Source of the DNA: Limosilactobacillus caviae
Lineage (GTDB): Bacteria > Bacillota > Bacilli > Lactobacillales > Lactobacillaceae
NCBI RefSeq assembly: GCF_014635905.1
Contig: NZ_BMDS01000005.1
Coordinates: 62,001-126,000, forward strand
Reading direction: 5' to 3'
Length of the DNA stretch: 64,000 bases
Positions 26,748 to 35,229 of this stretch are shown piece after piece. A program made the position numbers and the translations under genes. The first letter of the stretch is position 1. Each line of letters opens with the position of its first letter. The notes beneath the pieces are model-generated. The model was given only the letters and a program-made list of their open reading frames with translations. It searched no databases and was not told the origin of the DNA.

Positions 26748-27867
26748 GCAAGAACAACAAACTGAAGAATTGCGTTGTATTGGTTGTGGAAGTGTAATCC
26801 AAACTGATGATCCAGCAGGTTTAGGCTATACACCTAAATCAGCGCTTGAAAAAGGAAAGGAAACCGGCGAACTTTATTGTCAGCGTTGTTTCCGTCTTCG
26901 GCATTACAACGAGATTGCCCCTGTATCATTGACTGATGATGACTTTTTGCGGTTGCTAAATCAAATTCGTGATGCTAATGCTTTAATTGTATATGTTGTT
27001 GATGTCTTTGACTTTAATGGGAGTCTAATTCCGGGATTACACCGTTTTGTGGGCGATAACCCTGTCCTATTAGTGGGTAATAAAGAAGACCTGTTACCAC
27101 GTTCTCTTCGTCGTCCCAAACTTCAAGATTGGATTCGTCAACAGGCGAACATGGCCGGATTACGTCCAATTAATACAGTCCTTGTATCTGCTAAAAAGAA
27201 TCATCAGATTGATCATTTGCTTGATGTGATTGAGAAGTACCGCCAGAATCGCGACGTATATGTTGTTGGGGTGACAAATGTTGGTAAATCAACCTTAATC
27301 AATCAAATTATTAAGCAACGAACAGGAGTTAAGGAATTAATAACTACCTCACGCTTCCCAGGAACGACTCTTGATAAAATTGAGATTCCATTAGATGATG
27401 GGCATGTGTTAGTTGACACCCCTGGAATTATCCACCAAGAACAAATGGCTCATGTACTATCGCCAAAAGATCTCAAGATTGTTGCACCGCAAAAAGAAAT
27501 CAAACCTAAGACTTACCAGTTAAATGATGAACAGACTTTGTTCTTAGGCGGAGTAGCAAGGTTTGATTATCTTCGTGGTGAAAGAGTAGGAATGGTCGCT
27601 TATTTTGATAATAATTTACCGATCCATCGGACAAAATTAAGTAATGCGGATAATTTCTATTCTAAGCACTTAGGCGATCTATTAACGCCGCCAACAAGTG
27701 ATGAAAAGGATACATTCCCGCCATTAGAACGCTATGAATTTCATATTACAGAAAAAAGCGATGTTGTATTTGAAGGTTTGGGATGGATTACGGTTCCAGC
27801 AAATACAACAGTTGCAGCATGGGTACCAAAGGGTGTCGGAGCATTAGTTCGCCGTGCGATGGTTTAA
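26740..27867 (+). CDS. yqeH: ribosome biogenesis GTPase YqeH
   Basis: 375 residues. An N-terminal zinc finger has Cys13/16 and Cys47/50 (CIGC, CQRC). The GTPase domain is circularly permuted: G4 (VGNKEDL) comes before G1 (GVTNVGKST) and G3 (DTPG). The C-terminal domain probably binds RNA. It assists 30S subunit assembly in Bacillus. RBS CAGGAGGA lies in the yqeG end and the genes overlap. All motifs are intact. Bacillus has aroE next; here yhbY follows directly. Confidence 0.95.
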   Translation: MTEQEQQTEELRCIGCGSVIQTDDPAGLGYTPKSALEKGKETGELYCQRCFRLRHYNEIAPVSLTDDDFLRLLNQIRDANALIVYVVDVFDFNGSLIPGLHRFVGDNPVLLVGNKEDLLPRSLRRPKLQDWIRQQANMAGLRPINTVLVSAKKNHQIDHLLDVIEKYRQNRDVYVVGVTNVGKSTLINQIIKQRTGVKELITTSRFPGTTLDKIEIPLDDGHVLVDTPGIIHQEQMAHVLSPKDLKIVAPQKEIKPKTYQLNDEQTLFLGGVARFDYLRGERVGMVAYFDNNLPIHRTKLSNADNFYSKHLGDLLTPPTSDEKDTFPPLERYEFHITEKSDVVFEGLGWITVPANTTVAAWVPKGVGALVRRAMV

Positions 27868-27892
27868 CGTTGATATTGGAAAGGAAAGAGTT

Positions 27893-28204
27893 ATGCAATT
27901 AAGAGGAAAACAAAAACGATTTTTACGCGCTCAAGCTAACCACCTCCAACCGCTATTTTCAGTTGGTAAAGATGGCTTAACTGATAATTGGCTTGCACAA
28001 TTAGATGGCGCACTTGATCGTCGAGAATTAATTAAAGTTAGTATTTTACAAAATTCTGACGTAACAACTGATGAGGTACGGCAGATGATTGAAGAAAAGA
28101 CTGATATTCAAGTTGTTCAAGTTATTGGTCGGGTTTTAGTCTTATTTAAGGTTTCAGCAAATAAGGATGCTCGCGGATTATCTTCACGGGTTGCTGAAAT
28201 TTAA
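27893..28204 (+). CDS. yhbY: ribosome-assembly RNA-binding protein YhbY
   Basis: 103 residues with one CRM (YhbY) domain: LRGKQKRFLRAQANHLQP at the start, then FSVGKDGLTDNWL and a GRVLVLFK strand. It binds pre-50S particles in other bacteria. ATG 27893 has GGAAAGGAAAG upstream; a longer in-frame reading from GTG 27854 would overlap yqeH and lacks a ribosome-binding site. Part of the yqeG-to-yqeM cluster. Confidence 0.93.
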   Translation: MQLRGKQKRFLRAQANHLQPLFSVGKDGLTDNWLAQLDGALDRRELIKVSILQNSDVTTDEVRQMIEEKTDIQVVQVIGRVLVLFKVSANKDARGLSSRVAEI

Positions 28205-28225
28205 GTAAAGCGGGAGTGACTTTTT

Positions 28226-28870
28226 GTGCAAAGCTGTAGTGTAATAGATAAAGTTCAAACGCAGGCTCAACCACAAACTAAAAAGATAAATCATCGTAAA
28301 CGGATCGGTCTTTATGGCGGGACGTTCAATCCTATTCATAATGCCCACCTATTCTTTGCTGATCAGGTCGGTCATGCCCTATGTTTGGATCGGGTTGATT
28401 TCCTGCCTGATGCTAAGCCACCGCATGTTGATCATAAAGATTCAATTAATCCTAAACTACGGTTGCAAATGCTTGAGCTAGCAATTGCTGATAACCCCTT
28501 CTTAGGGATTGAAGATGCAGAATTAGAGCGTGGTGGGATCAGTTATACTTATGACACCATCAAATACTTATTGGATAAACACCCTGATGTGGACTATTAC
28601 TTTATCATTGGCGGTGATATGGTTGATTACCTTGATAAGTGGTATCGAATCAATGATTTAATTCGTTTGCCGCATTTCCACTTTGTTGGTGTCCATCGGC
28701 AAGGAGCAAAAAATGAGACAAAATATCCAGTAATTTGGGTTGATGTACCAACTGTTGATTTTAGCTCAACTGATATTCGTAAACGAATTCAATCAGGACA
28801 ATCAATCAAATACATGGTGCCGGATGCAGTTAGCAAATTTATTGAGGAGCATGGGTTATATCGTGAGTAA
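28226..28870 (+). CDS. nadD: nicotinate-nucleotide adenylyltransferase
   Basis: 214 residues. It converts nicotinate mononucleotide and ATP to deamido-NAD. The nucleotidyltransferase motif GGTFNPIHNAH lies at 31-41 and the C-terminal SSTDIRKRI near 186. The GTG start at 28226 is supported by GCGGGAGTG upstream; it gives a polar extension of about 25 residues (Gln/Lys-rich) before the usual N-terminus. No better start exists near the conserved KRIGLYGG. It overlaps the next gene, yqeK, by 8 bases. Confidence 0.94.
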   Translation: MQSCSVIDKVQTQAQPQTKKINHRKRIGLYGGTFNPIHNAHLFFADQVGHALCLDRVDFLPDAKPPHVDHKDSINPKLRLQMLELAIADNPFLGIEDAELERGGISYTYDTIKYLLDKHPDVDYYFIIGGDMVDYLDKWYRINDLIRLPHFHFVGVHRQGAKNETKYPVIWVDVPTVDFSSTDIRKRIQSGQSIKYMVPDAVSKFIEEHGLYRE

Positions 28871-29477
28871 AGAATTAGTTTACCAGCAAAATTATATTCC
28901 GATGACGCGGGATGAGCTTGTCGGACGGTTGAAAAAAGCGTTAAAAGATAAGCGTTTCCGTCATGTCTTAAGGGTTGAACAAACAGCAATTGATCTTGCA
29001 CGTAAAAATAACGTTGATATTGAAAAGGCAAGTATTGCGGGGTTATGTCATGACTATGCTAAGCAGCGACCTGATAGTGACTTCATTGCTGAAATCAAGA
29101 AAAAAGGCCTGGACCCGCTTTTATTAGATTACGGCAATGCAATTTGGCACGGGGTCGTTGGTGCGGAGCTGATTAAAGATGAATTGGGTATTTGGGATGA
29201 AGATATCCTAAATGCTGTTCGCCACCACACTACTGGTGCACCGGTAATGACAAAACTGGAACAGGTTATTTATATGGCTGATTATATTGAGCCAGGACGT
29301 GATTTTGCGGGTGTAAATAAGGCTCGAATAATCACTGCTGCAAATCTACAAGCAGGTGTTGCTTACCAAACCAAGCATACTTTAGCCTATCTTATTGCAA
29401 ATGATAAACCTGTTTATCCCAAGACAATTGATACGTATAATGCATGGGTCCCACAATATGAAGGAGAAATCGATTAA
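28863..29477 (+). CDS. yqeK: HD-domain phosphohydrolase YqeK
   Basis: About 204 residues. HD-domain residues are RHVLRVEQTA, the GLCHDYAK motif, WHGVVGAE, a VRHHTTG and MADYIEPGR, as in YqeK, which hydrolyses diadenosine tetraphosphate symmetrically. I place the start at GTG 28863, overlapping the nadD stop; ATG 28851 is also in frame but sits one base after GAGGAG. Translational coupling with nadD is likely. Next gene rsfS starts on the last base of its stop codon. Confidence 0.9.
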   Translation: MSKELVYQQNYIPMTRDELVGRLKKALKDKRFRHVLRVEQTAIDLARKNNVDIEKASIAGLCHDYAKQRPDSDFIAEIKKKGLDPLLLDYGNAIWHGVVGAELIKDELGIWDEDILNAVRHHTTGAPVMTKLEQVIYMADYIEPGRDFAGVNKARIITAANLQAGVAYQTKHTLAYLIANDKPVYPKTIDTYNAWVPQYEGEID

Positions 29478-29833
29478 TGGATAGTAAACAATTATTAGAA
29501 ATGGTAGTAAAAGCGGCAGATGGTCGTCGTGCTGAAGATATCGTTGCACTTAAAGTAGATGAGATTAGTCCAATGGCAGACTATTTTGTTATTATGACTG
29601 GTGGTTCTGACCGTCAAGTACAAGCGATTACAAATGCAATTATCGAAAAAGCACACCAAGAAAATGTGAAGATTGGTAGCGTCGAAGGTAAGAATCACGC
29701 CCAATGGGTTCTAGTTGATCTCGGCGATGTTGTGGTTCATGTTTTCCGTGAAGAAACGCGCCAATTTTATAATCTTGAAAAGCTATGGGCAGATGCACCG
29801 TTAGTTAATATTGACGAATGGGTTAACGATTAA
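29477..29833 (+). CDS. rsfS: ribosomal silencing factor RsfS
   Basis: 118 residues of the Iojap/RsfS family. GRRAEDIVALKV, an MADYFVIMTG motif and VLVDLGDVVVHVF are diagnostic. It binds L14 and blocks subunit joining under starvation. ATG overlaps the yqeK stop in TAATG, and its own stop overlaps the yqeM start in the same way, so three genes are tightly coupled. Confidence 0.95.
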   Translation: MDSKQLLEMVVKAADGRRAEDIVALKVDEISPMADYFVIMTGGSDRQVQAITNAIIEKAHQENVKIGSVEGKNHAQWVLVDLGDVVVHVFREETRQFYNLEKLWADAPLVNIDEWVND

Positions 29834-30573
29834 TGATTTATCAGAGTTTTGCCCAGTTATATGACCAGCTTTTTGATCCAGAGATGTACCATAATTGGGA
29901 AAAATTTACCCTTGATAACTTGCGCCCACAAACTACTAGTATATTGGATTTAGCCGGAGGTAGCGGCCGGTTAGGAGTAATGCTTGCCGCACGTGGGTTT
30001 GATATTACTGTTGCAGACTTTTCAGCAGAAATGCTTAGTTTAGCCGACCAACATGCAGCTGAAGCGGGAGTAGATTTACATTTAGTTCAGGCAGATATGC
30101 GTAATTTGGAATCATTCCCTAAATACGATGCGATAACCTGTTATGCAGATTCATTTTGTTACTTGGACGATGCCTCAGCAGTTCAACAGACATTTGGTGA
30201 AATTGCTAAACACTTAAAAAATGATGGGGTATTTTTGTTTGATGTAATCACTCCTCACCAGACTGATGATATTTATCCCGGTTATATGTATAACTATGAA
30301 GATGATAATCATCAGCGGGCTTTTTTGTGGCAGAGTTTTAAAAATGATGATATCAGCCATGGGGCAATTCATGAATTAACTTTCTTCACAAGGGGTGATG
30401 ATGGCCGCTATGATCGAGTAAGTGAGACTCATTATGAGCAGGCCTATGAGTTACCACTGTTAAAGCAAATGCTGACACAGGCCGGCTTTAGGTCGATTGA
30501 GGTTGGTACTAACTTTTCAACTGTGATGAATGAAAATAATCCGACGCGCTGGTTCTTTAAGTGTCAAAAATAA
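29833..30573 (+). CDS. yqeM: class I SAM-dependent methyltransferase YqeM
   Basis: 246 residues. SAM-binding motif I is ILDLAGGSGRLGV (near 37), followed by an acidic VADFSAEML and the QADMRN loop. The substrate is unknown; in Firmicutes the gene consistently follows rsfS. It starts at ATG 29833 overlapping the rsfS stop. The domain is complete and of normal length. Confidence 0.9.
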   Translation: MIYQSFAQLYDQLFDPEMYHNWEKFTLDNLRPQTTSILDLAGGSGRLGVMLAARGFDITVADFSAEMLSLADQHAAEAGVDLHLVQADMRNLESFPKYDAITCYADSFCYLDDASAVQQTFGEIAKHLKNDGVFLFDVITPHQTDDIYPGYMYNYEDDNHQRAFLWQSFKNDDISHGAIHELTFFTRGDDGRYDRVSETHYEQAYELPLLKQMLTQAGFRSIEVGTNFSTVMNENNPTRWFFKCQK

Positions 30574-30585
30574 GGAGAAATTTCA

Positions 30586-31719
30586 ATGAATGCAGTAGGC
30601 CTTGTTGTTGAATATAATCCATTTCATAATGGTCACCGCTACCATCTCCGCCAGGCAAAAAAAGTATCAGGAGCTGAAGTAACAGTTGCGGTGATGAGTG
30701 GGAACTTTACGCAACGCGGGGAACCAACAATTGTTGATAAATGGGCACGAGCTAAGGCAGCTGTAATGAGTGGTGTAGATCTGGTTATCGAATTACCGAT
30801 ATTTTATGCTGTCCAACCTGCTCATCGATTTGCAGCAGGGGCACTTCGCCTTTTAGCCGCTCTTAATGTTAATTCGGTTGTTTTTGGTGCTGAACACCCC
30901 CAGTGGGATTTTGAGCATTTGGTTAAAGCAGAAAAGCAGTTTAACCAAGAAGACTTCAATCAATACAATGCAACCTATGCTACGCAGTTTAATCAGCAGT
31001 TAAAAGCACAAACAGGGGTTACGCTTGTTGACCCCAATGATATTTTGGCCTTTGCTTATACCAAGGCTAAAGTTCAGCATAACTATCAGTTTGACCTACT
31101 CCCAATCCAGCGACAGGGAAGTAATTACCATGACAAAGATATTAATGGTGAGATTGCTAGTGCGAGTGCCATTCGACAAGCCCTATTAGGGGGTAATTCG
31201 TATCGCCGGGCGGTTCCATCAGTAATGGCTGATTACCTTGCGCAAATTAAGAGTATTCCATCATGGGAACAGCTTTATCCTTTATTACGTAACCAGCTGA
31301 TTCAAGCGCCGATTTCAACCTTACAGGCAACCTATTTAATGGCTGAAGGTTTAGAATACCGGATGAAAGATGCTGCCCAGCGGAGTCTAGATTTTGATTC
31401 TTTTATGAAATATACCAAGACAAAGCGTTATACGTATGCACATTTATTACGCGTATGCTTGTATACGTTATTGCAGATTACTCAAGCGGAAGTTGATCAA
31501 CATTATAAAGATCCATATTTACATGTATTAGCTTTTAATCAGCTTGGCCGTCAATATCTTCATGAAGTCAAAAAACAGGTAGGGACGCCATTAATCACTA
31601 AGGTTGACCAAGATTTACGCGACGGATTACTCAACCTTGATTATCGGGCTGGTAAATTGTATCAATTATTTACACCTGTTGAGCAAGATTTAAAGCATCC
31701 GCCAGTGATTATTGATTAA
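30586..31719 (+). CDS. tmcAL: tRNA(Met) cytidine acetate ligase
   Basis: 377 residues of the YlbM/TmcAL nucleotidyltransferase family. It makes N4-acetylcytidine at the wobble position of elongator tRNA-Met from acetate and ATP. N-terminal EYNPFHNGHRYH (9-20) is the ATP-binding motif, with MSGNFTQRGEP and KWARAKAA following. ATG 30586 has AAGGAGAAA 6 bases upstream. It ends the yqeG cluster; I see no terminator before the next promoter at 31790. Confidence 0.94.
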   Translation: MNAVGLVVEYNPFHNGHRYHLRQAKKVSGAEVTVAVMSGNFTQRGEPTIVDKWARAKAAVMSGVDLVIELPIFYAVQPAHRFAAGALRLLAALNVNSVVFGAEHPQWDFEHLVKAEKQFNQEDFNQYNATYATQFNQQLKAQTGVTLVDPNDILAFAYTKAKVQHNYQFDLLPIQRQGSNYHDKDINGEIASASAIRQALLGGNSYRRAVPSVMADYLAQIKSIPSWEQLYPLLRNQLIQAPISTLQATYLMAEGLEYRMKDAAQRSLDFDSFMKYTKTKRYTYAHLLRVCLYTLLQITQAEVDQHYKDPYLHVLAFNQLGRQYLHEVKKQVGTPLITKVDQDLRDGLLNLDYRAGKLYQLFTPVEQDLKHPPVIID

Positions 31720-31770
31720 CGTCTTTTGCAAAGTTTGGTAAAATTATTTAAATAGATTGCGGTTCCTAAA

Positions 31771-31818
31771 GGTTGTCAAGGAAAAAACATTGACAACCTA
31801 TAAGGGGACTAGTATAAT
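31771..31818 (+). promoter_or_regulatory. promoter of yceD-rpmF with inverted repeat over the -35
   Basis: Perfect TTGACA (31790), 17-base spacer and perfect TATAAT (31813). A perfect 9-bp inverted repeat, GGTTGTCAA and TTGACAACC with a 10-base centre (31771-31798), includes the whole -35 element, so it may be an operator. It could also be a weak hairpin ending tmcAL transcripts, but no T run follows. Confidence 0.85.
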
Positions 31819-31847
31819 TGCACATGTTGCATTAGGAGGTTAGTACG

Positions 31848-32405
31848 GTGAAATGGTCGTTAGCTGAATTACATCGTTATCAAGATGAACCACTTCATAT
31901 TCAAAGTACTTTTGATCTGAACGCATCATTAACGAAGCTATTTCCAGATATTATTTTAGCTGTTCAACCAGTTAAAGTTGATGGATACGTTACTTATGAC
32001 GATGGTGATGCAACGATTAGCGCGCATGTTATGACTACGCTGACCGTTCCATCTAGTCGCTCGTTAACACCCGTTCAATTGCCACTCGATTTTACGTTCT
32101 CTGAGACGTATATCGATGATCGCTCACACTTTTCACGCTATGAGGATGAAGATGATGTAATTTTCCTTATAAAAAAAGGAGAGCCGATTGACTTTGATAC
32201 TGCATTAGCGGAAAATATTGTCGAGCAGGTACCATTGCGGGTCCTTTCTGCCGAAGAAAAATCTGGTAAACCAATGCCAAATGGTAAAGGCTGGAGTGTT
32301 ATCTCTGAAGATGACTATAAAGCCCAAAAGCAGGAAGATGAAAAAGTTGATCCACGTCTCGCTAAGTTGAAAAACCTTTTTCCTGATCAGGATAATAAAA
32401 AATAG
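31848..32405 (+). CDS. yceD: YceD family (DUF177) protein
   Basis: 185 residues of the DUF177 family, which almost always sits upstream of rpmF and is implicated in 23S rRNA or 50S biogenesis. The GTG start has AGGAGG 7 bases upstream. Conserved features are the central acidic stretch and a C-terminal region with DPRLAKLKNLF. It forms a two-gene unit with rpmF, 53 bases downstream. The molecular role is not established. Confidence 0.9.
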   Translation: MKWSLAELHRYQDEPLHIQSTFDLNASLTKLFPDIILAVQPVKVDGYVTYDDGDATISAHVMTTLTVPSSRSLTPVQLPLDFTFSETYIDDRSHFSRYEDEDDVIFLIKKGEPIDFDTALAENIVEQVPLRVLSAEEKSGKPMPNGKGWSVISEDDYKAQKQEDEKVDPRLAKLKNLFPDQDNKK

Positions 32406-32458
32406 CGGACGGTTAAAAACCATTTGTGGATGATTATATTTCCTAGGAGGTGTCAAAC

Positions 32459-32638
32459 ATGGCTGTTCCAGCACGGAAGACTTCAAAGACTAAGAAGCGT
32501 ATGCGTCGGGGTCACATTAAGTTAAATGTACCTGGCCTTACTCCTTGCCCAAACTGTGGTGAACTTCGTAAGTCACACATGGTATGCCCAAGTTGTGGTT
32601 ACTACGACGGCAAGCAAGTTGTTAACACTAACAACTAA
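32459..32638 (+). CDS. rpmF: ribosomal protein L32
   Basis: 59 residues: [17 protein letters not shown] followed by a zinc ribbon with CPNC and CPSC, so all four ligands are present (zinc-containing form). ATG 32459 lies 7 bases after TAGGAGG. It follows yceD, as in most bacteria, and precedes an intrinsic terminator. Confidence 0.97.
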   Translation: MAVPARKTSKTKKRMRRGHIKLNVPGLTPCPNCGELRKSHMVCPSCGYYDGKQVVNTNN

Positions 32639-32646
32639 TTAACATT

Positions 32647-32690
32647 AAAAACTATCCTTTAGGCGCCGGACCTAGGGTAGTTTTTTTATT
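32647..32690 (+). terminator. terminator of yceD-rpmF
   Basis: AAAACTATCCttTAGG pairs with CCTAgGGTAGTTTT around CGCCGGA, then seven T. Confidence 0.85.
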
Positions 32691-32790
32691 TTAAAGTTTT
32701 CTAAGAATCGATGAATGAAAAATGATATAATCTAATTCCTTGTTAAATCTATATTTTTCGTATCAAGAATACTAGGGTTTATTAAAAAAT

Positions 32791-32807
32791 TGTGATAAAA
32801 TTATTGT
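32791..32807 (+). promoter_or_regulatory. 17-base box upstream of the two-component system
   Basis: TGTGATAAAATTATTGT differs by one base from the box at 954-970 upstream of the class A PBP gene. It contains a -10-like TAAAAT, with no recognisable -35. TTGTG occurs twice, 9 bases apart, at 32790 and 32804. Confidence 0.4.
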
Positions 32808-32862
32808 GTTTTATTAATACGTATAACAAGTAAAAAAGATTATTATAGTAGGTGAATTATTA

Positions 32863-33549
32863 ATGAGTCGAATTTTAATTATTGAGGACGAGGAAAACTT
32901 AGCAAACTTTGTTGAACTTGAACTAAAGCACGAAGGGTACGACACCGATGTTGAACTTGACGGTCGGGCTGGTCTTGATGCTGCTTTGAGTCAAGATTTT
33001 GATGTGATTTTGCTCGATCTGATGTTGCCTGAATTAAACGGGATTGAAGTTGCTCGGCGGGTACGTGAATTAAAAGATACGCCGATTATTATCATGACTG
33101 CTCGGGATTCTGTTATTGACCGTGTCTCTGGGTTAGACCACGGGGCAGATGATTATATTGTTAAACCATTCGCAATTGAAGAACTGCTTGCACGGGTGCG
33201 GGCGTTACTACGGCGGATCAGTATTGAAGATGGTAATAATAAAGAACACCAAACAACTGTTAACTACAAGGATTTAACAATTGAAAAAGAAAACCGGGTT
33301 GTTCGTCGAGGTGATGAAGTGATTAACTTGACGAAACGGGAATACGAACTATTATTGATCTTGATGGAAAATATCAACGTGGTCATGTCGCGGAAAGACT
33401 TATTAAGCAAGGTCTGGGGATATGATTCTAAGGTTGAAACGAATGTTGTCGATGTTTATATTCGGTACTTGCGAAACAAGATTGATCGTCCTGGTGAAAA
33501 GAGCTACATCCAGACGGTTCGTGGTACTGGATATGTAATTCGTTCATAG
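32863..33549 (+). CDS. OmpR-family response regulator
   Basis: 228 residues. The receiver domain has acidic pocket EDEE (near 8-11), phosphoacceptor Asp in [10 protein letters not shown] (near 52) and Lys in YIVKPF (near 101). The winged-helix C-terminal domain has LTKREYELL and [13 protein letters not shown]. It resembles the ArlR/CsrR branch. It is followed 12 bases later by its histidine kinase. Regulated genes are not evident from sequence; neighbours are L32 upstream and an amino-acid carrier downstream, each behind its own signals. Confidence 0.94.
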   Translation: MSRILIIEDEENLANFVELELKHEGYDTDVELDGRAGLDAALSQDFDVILLDLMLPELNGIEVARRVRELKDTPIIIMTARDSVIDRVSGLDHGADDYIVKPFAIEELLARVRALLRRISIEDGNNKEHQTTVNYKDLTIEKENRVVRRGDEVINLTKREYELLLILMENINVVMSRKDLLSKVWGYDSKVETNVVDVYIRYLRNKIDRPGEKSYIQTVRGTGYVIRS

Positions 33550-33561
33550 GAATGATTTATC

Positions 33562-35037
33562 ATGGAGCAAAAAGATGAAAGACGGTTTATTTCACTAAAG
33601 ATCAAATGGGCAGTTGGCACGGCATTAGGGTCATTAATCATCTTTTTTGTTGTCGTGATGGCATTATTTAGCGCATTTACACAAAATTTGTTTCATCAGG
33701 AGCGGCAGTTATTGAATCAAGGGATGACGAATATTAGCCGTCAGTTAGGAACCTTGAATAAACCGTTAACTAAGAAAAATGTTAGTCGTTTGATTGATCC
33801 CGACGCCGACCGATCCAATATTATAACAGGACAGGAATATCGACGGCCAGTGGTTAAAGAATTAAGCGATGGTCATTTAATTATTAATATCTATAATCCT
33901 GATGGTAAAAATATTTTGAGTACAGGTCGCTACATTAAGAAGCCATCTTTTACGACTAATCGGAATATTCATATTGCTGCTGGGCCGGCTCATGATGTAC
34001 TGGTAGGGCAAATGCCAATCTATGGTCAGAGAAGCCGCCAGCTAATCGGCTATCTGCAGGTTGAAAATAATCTTGATGCTTATACGCAGAGCTATCATCG
34101 GTTAGCGTTAGTGTGTGCCTTAGCTTTGTGTTTAGTTGTTATTGCTAGTGGCCTTCTCGGATATTTCCTCTCGCTGTTTCTTTTACGGCCATTAGATGGG
34201 ATTCACGATACTGTCAAAGAGATTAGTGCAGATCCTACAAAGGATGTCCGTGTACCAACTACTAACCGTAATGATGAACTAGCAGAGCTGACAACGATGT
34301 TTAATGAGATGCTTGACCGGATGCAGCGATATATTGATCAACAGTCTCAATTTGTTAGTGATGTCAGTCATGAATTACGGACACCGGTTGCCATTATTCA
34401 AGGTCATTTAGAGATGTTACAGCGGTGGGGAAAGGATGATCCTAAAGTCCTCGATGATTCAATTAAAGCAACGTTAATTGAAACGCGACGGATGAAAAAT
34501 CTTGTTCAGGAAATGCTTGATTTAAGCCGGGCTGAACAAGTTGAGATTAATTTCCGCAACCAGCACACGATTGTTAATGATGTGGTTCATCAAGTCTTTA
34601 ATAACTTTAAGATGCTATATCCTGACTTTACTTTCCGTCTTGATGATGACCTTAAAGAACCAATTACGGTTAATATTTATCGGGATCATCTTGAACAAGT
34701 ACTTGTGATTCTATGTGATAATGCTGTTAAATATTCAACGGATGATCATAAGGAGATTCATATGATTCTATCACGGGGAATGAATACTGTTGAGATCGGG
34801 ATTCAAGACTTTGGTGAAGGTATCTCACCTGAAAATGTAAAACGGGTTTTTGACCGGTTCTATCGGGTAGATAAGGCTCGTAGCCGTAAAAAAGGTGGTA
34901 ATGGACTGGGACTGTCAATCGCTAAACGCCTGATTGAAGGGTATCACGGTTCTATTACGTTAGAGAGTTCAGTTGGTGCCGGTTCGCTGTTCCGAATCGT
35001 TTTACCAATTATTGAAGATCCGGAGACAAAAAAATAA
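33562..35037 (+). CDS. sensor histidine kinase
   Basis: 491 residues. Two membrane helices (about 14-36 and 175-200) flank an extracellular sensor of about 140 residues, followed by HAMP (about 205-255), the dimerisation helix with phospho-His in SHELRTPVA (near 269) and an ATPase domain with N box DNAVKYS, G1 DFGEGIS and G2 GNGLGLSIA. Architecture and order match ArlS/CsrS-type kinases. It pairs with the regulator just upstream. The sensed signal is unknown. Confidence 0.94.
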   Translation: MEQKDERRFISLKIKWAVGTALGSLIIFFVVVMALFSAFTQNLFHQERQLLNQGMTNISRQLGTLNKPLTKKNVSRLIDPDADRSNIITGQEYRRPVVKELSDGHLIINIYNPDGKNILSTGRYIKKPSFTTNRNIHIAAGPAHDVLVGQMPIYGQRSRQLIGYLQVENNLDAYTQSYHRLALVCALALCLVVIASGLLGYFLSLFLLRPLDGIHDTVKEISADPTKDVRVPTTNRNDELAELTTMFNEMLDRMQRYIDQQSQFVSDVSHELRTPVAIIQGHLEMLQRWGKDDPKVLDDSIKATLIETRRMKNLVQEMLDLSRAEQVEINFRNQHTIVNDVVHQVFNNFKMLYPDFTFRLDDDLKEPITVNIYRDHLEQVLVILCDNAVKYSTDDHKEIHMILSRGMNTVEIGIQDFGEGISPENVKRVFDRFYRVDKARSRKKGGNGLGLSIAKRLIEGYHGSITLESSVGAGSLFRIVLPIIEDPETKK

Positions 35038-35063
35038 AAAGACCATGTTTCTTATTAATACGT

Positions 35064-35111
35064 AAAAAGGGATTTCAGAGTTCGGTTTTACCGCGCTGGA
35101 GTCCTTTTTGT
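35064..35111 (+). terminator. terminator of the two-component operon, AGAGTTCGG family
   Basis: Outer stem AAAAAGGGA/TCCTTTTT with T tail; the apex CAGAGTTCGGTTTTACCGCGCT matches the apices at 11863 and 36773 although the outer stem is different. Confidence 0.8.
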
Positions 35112-35172
35112 GTTACAAAACACTTTTATTCAATTGTCCTATAAAATAAGCGATGTTTTTTTAAGAAGGCGG

Positions 35173-35191
35173 TATAATGAAAGCGGATACT
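35173..35191 (+). promoter_or_regulatory. -10 element and cre-like site upstream of the YjeM-like carrier
   Basis: A perfect TATAAT (35173) overlaps ATGAAAGCGGATACT (35177-35191), which fits the catabolite-responsive consensus WTGNAANCGNWNNCW at every position. No clear -35 is seen. Repression by CcpA would follow if the site is real. Confidence 0.55.
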
Positions 35192-35229
35192 AAAAATATG
35201 GTGGAGATTTATTGAGGAGTTGAATTGGA

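Noticed and set aside
28740-28862. Longer N-terminus for YqeK
   Set aside because: It would lie inside nadD in another frame with no ribosome-binding site; the overlap start at GTG 28863 fits coupling.
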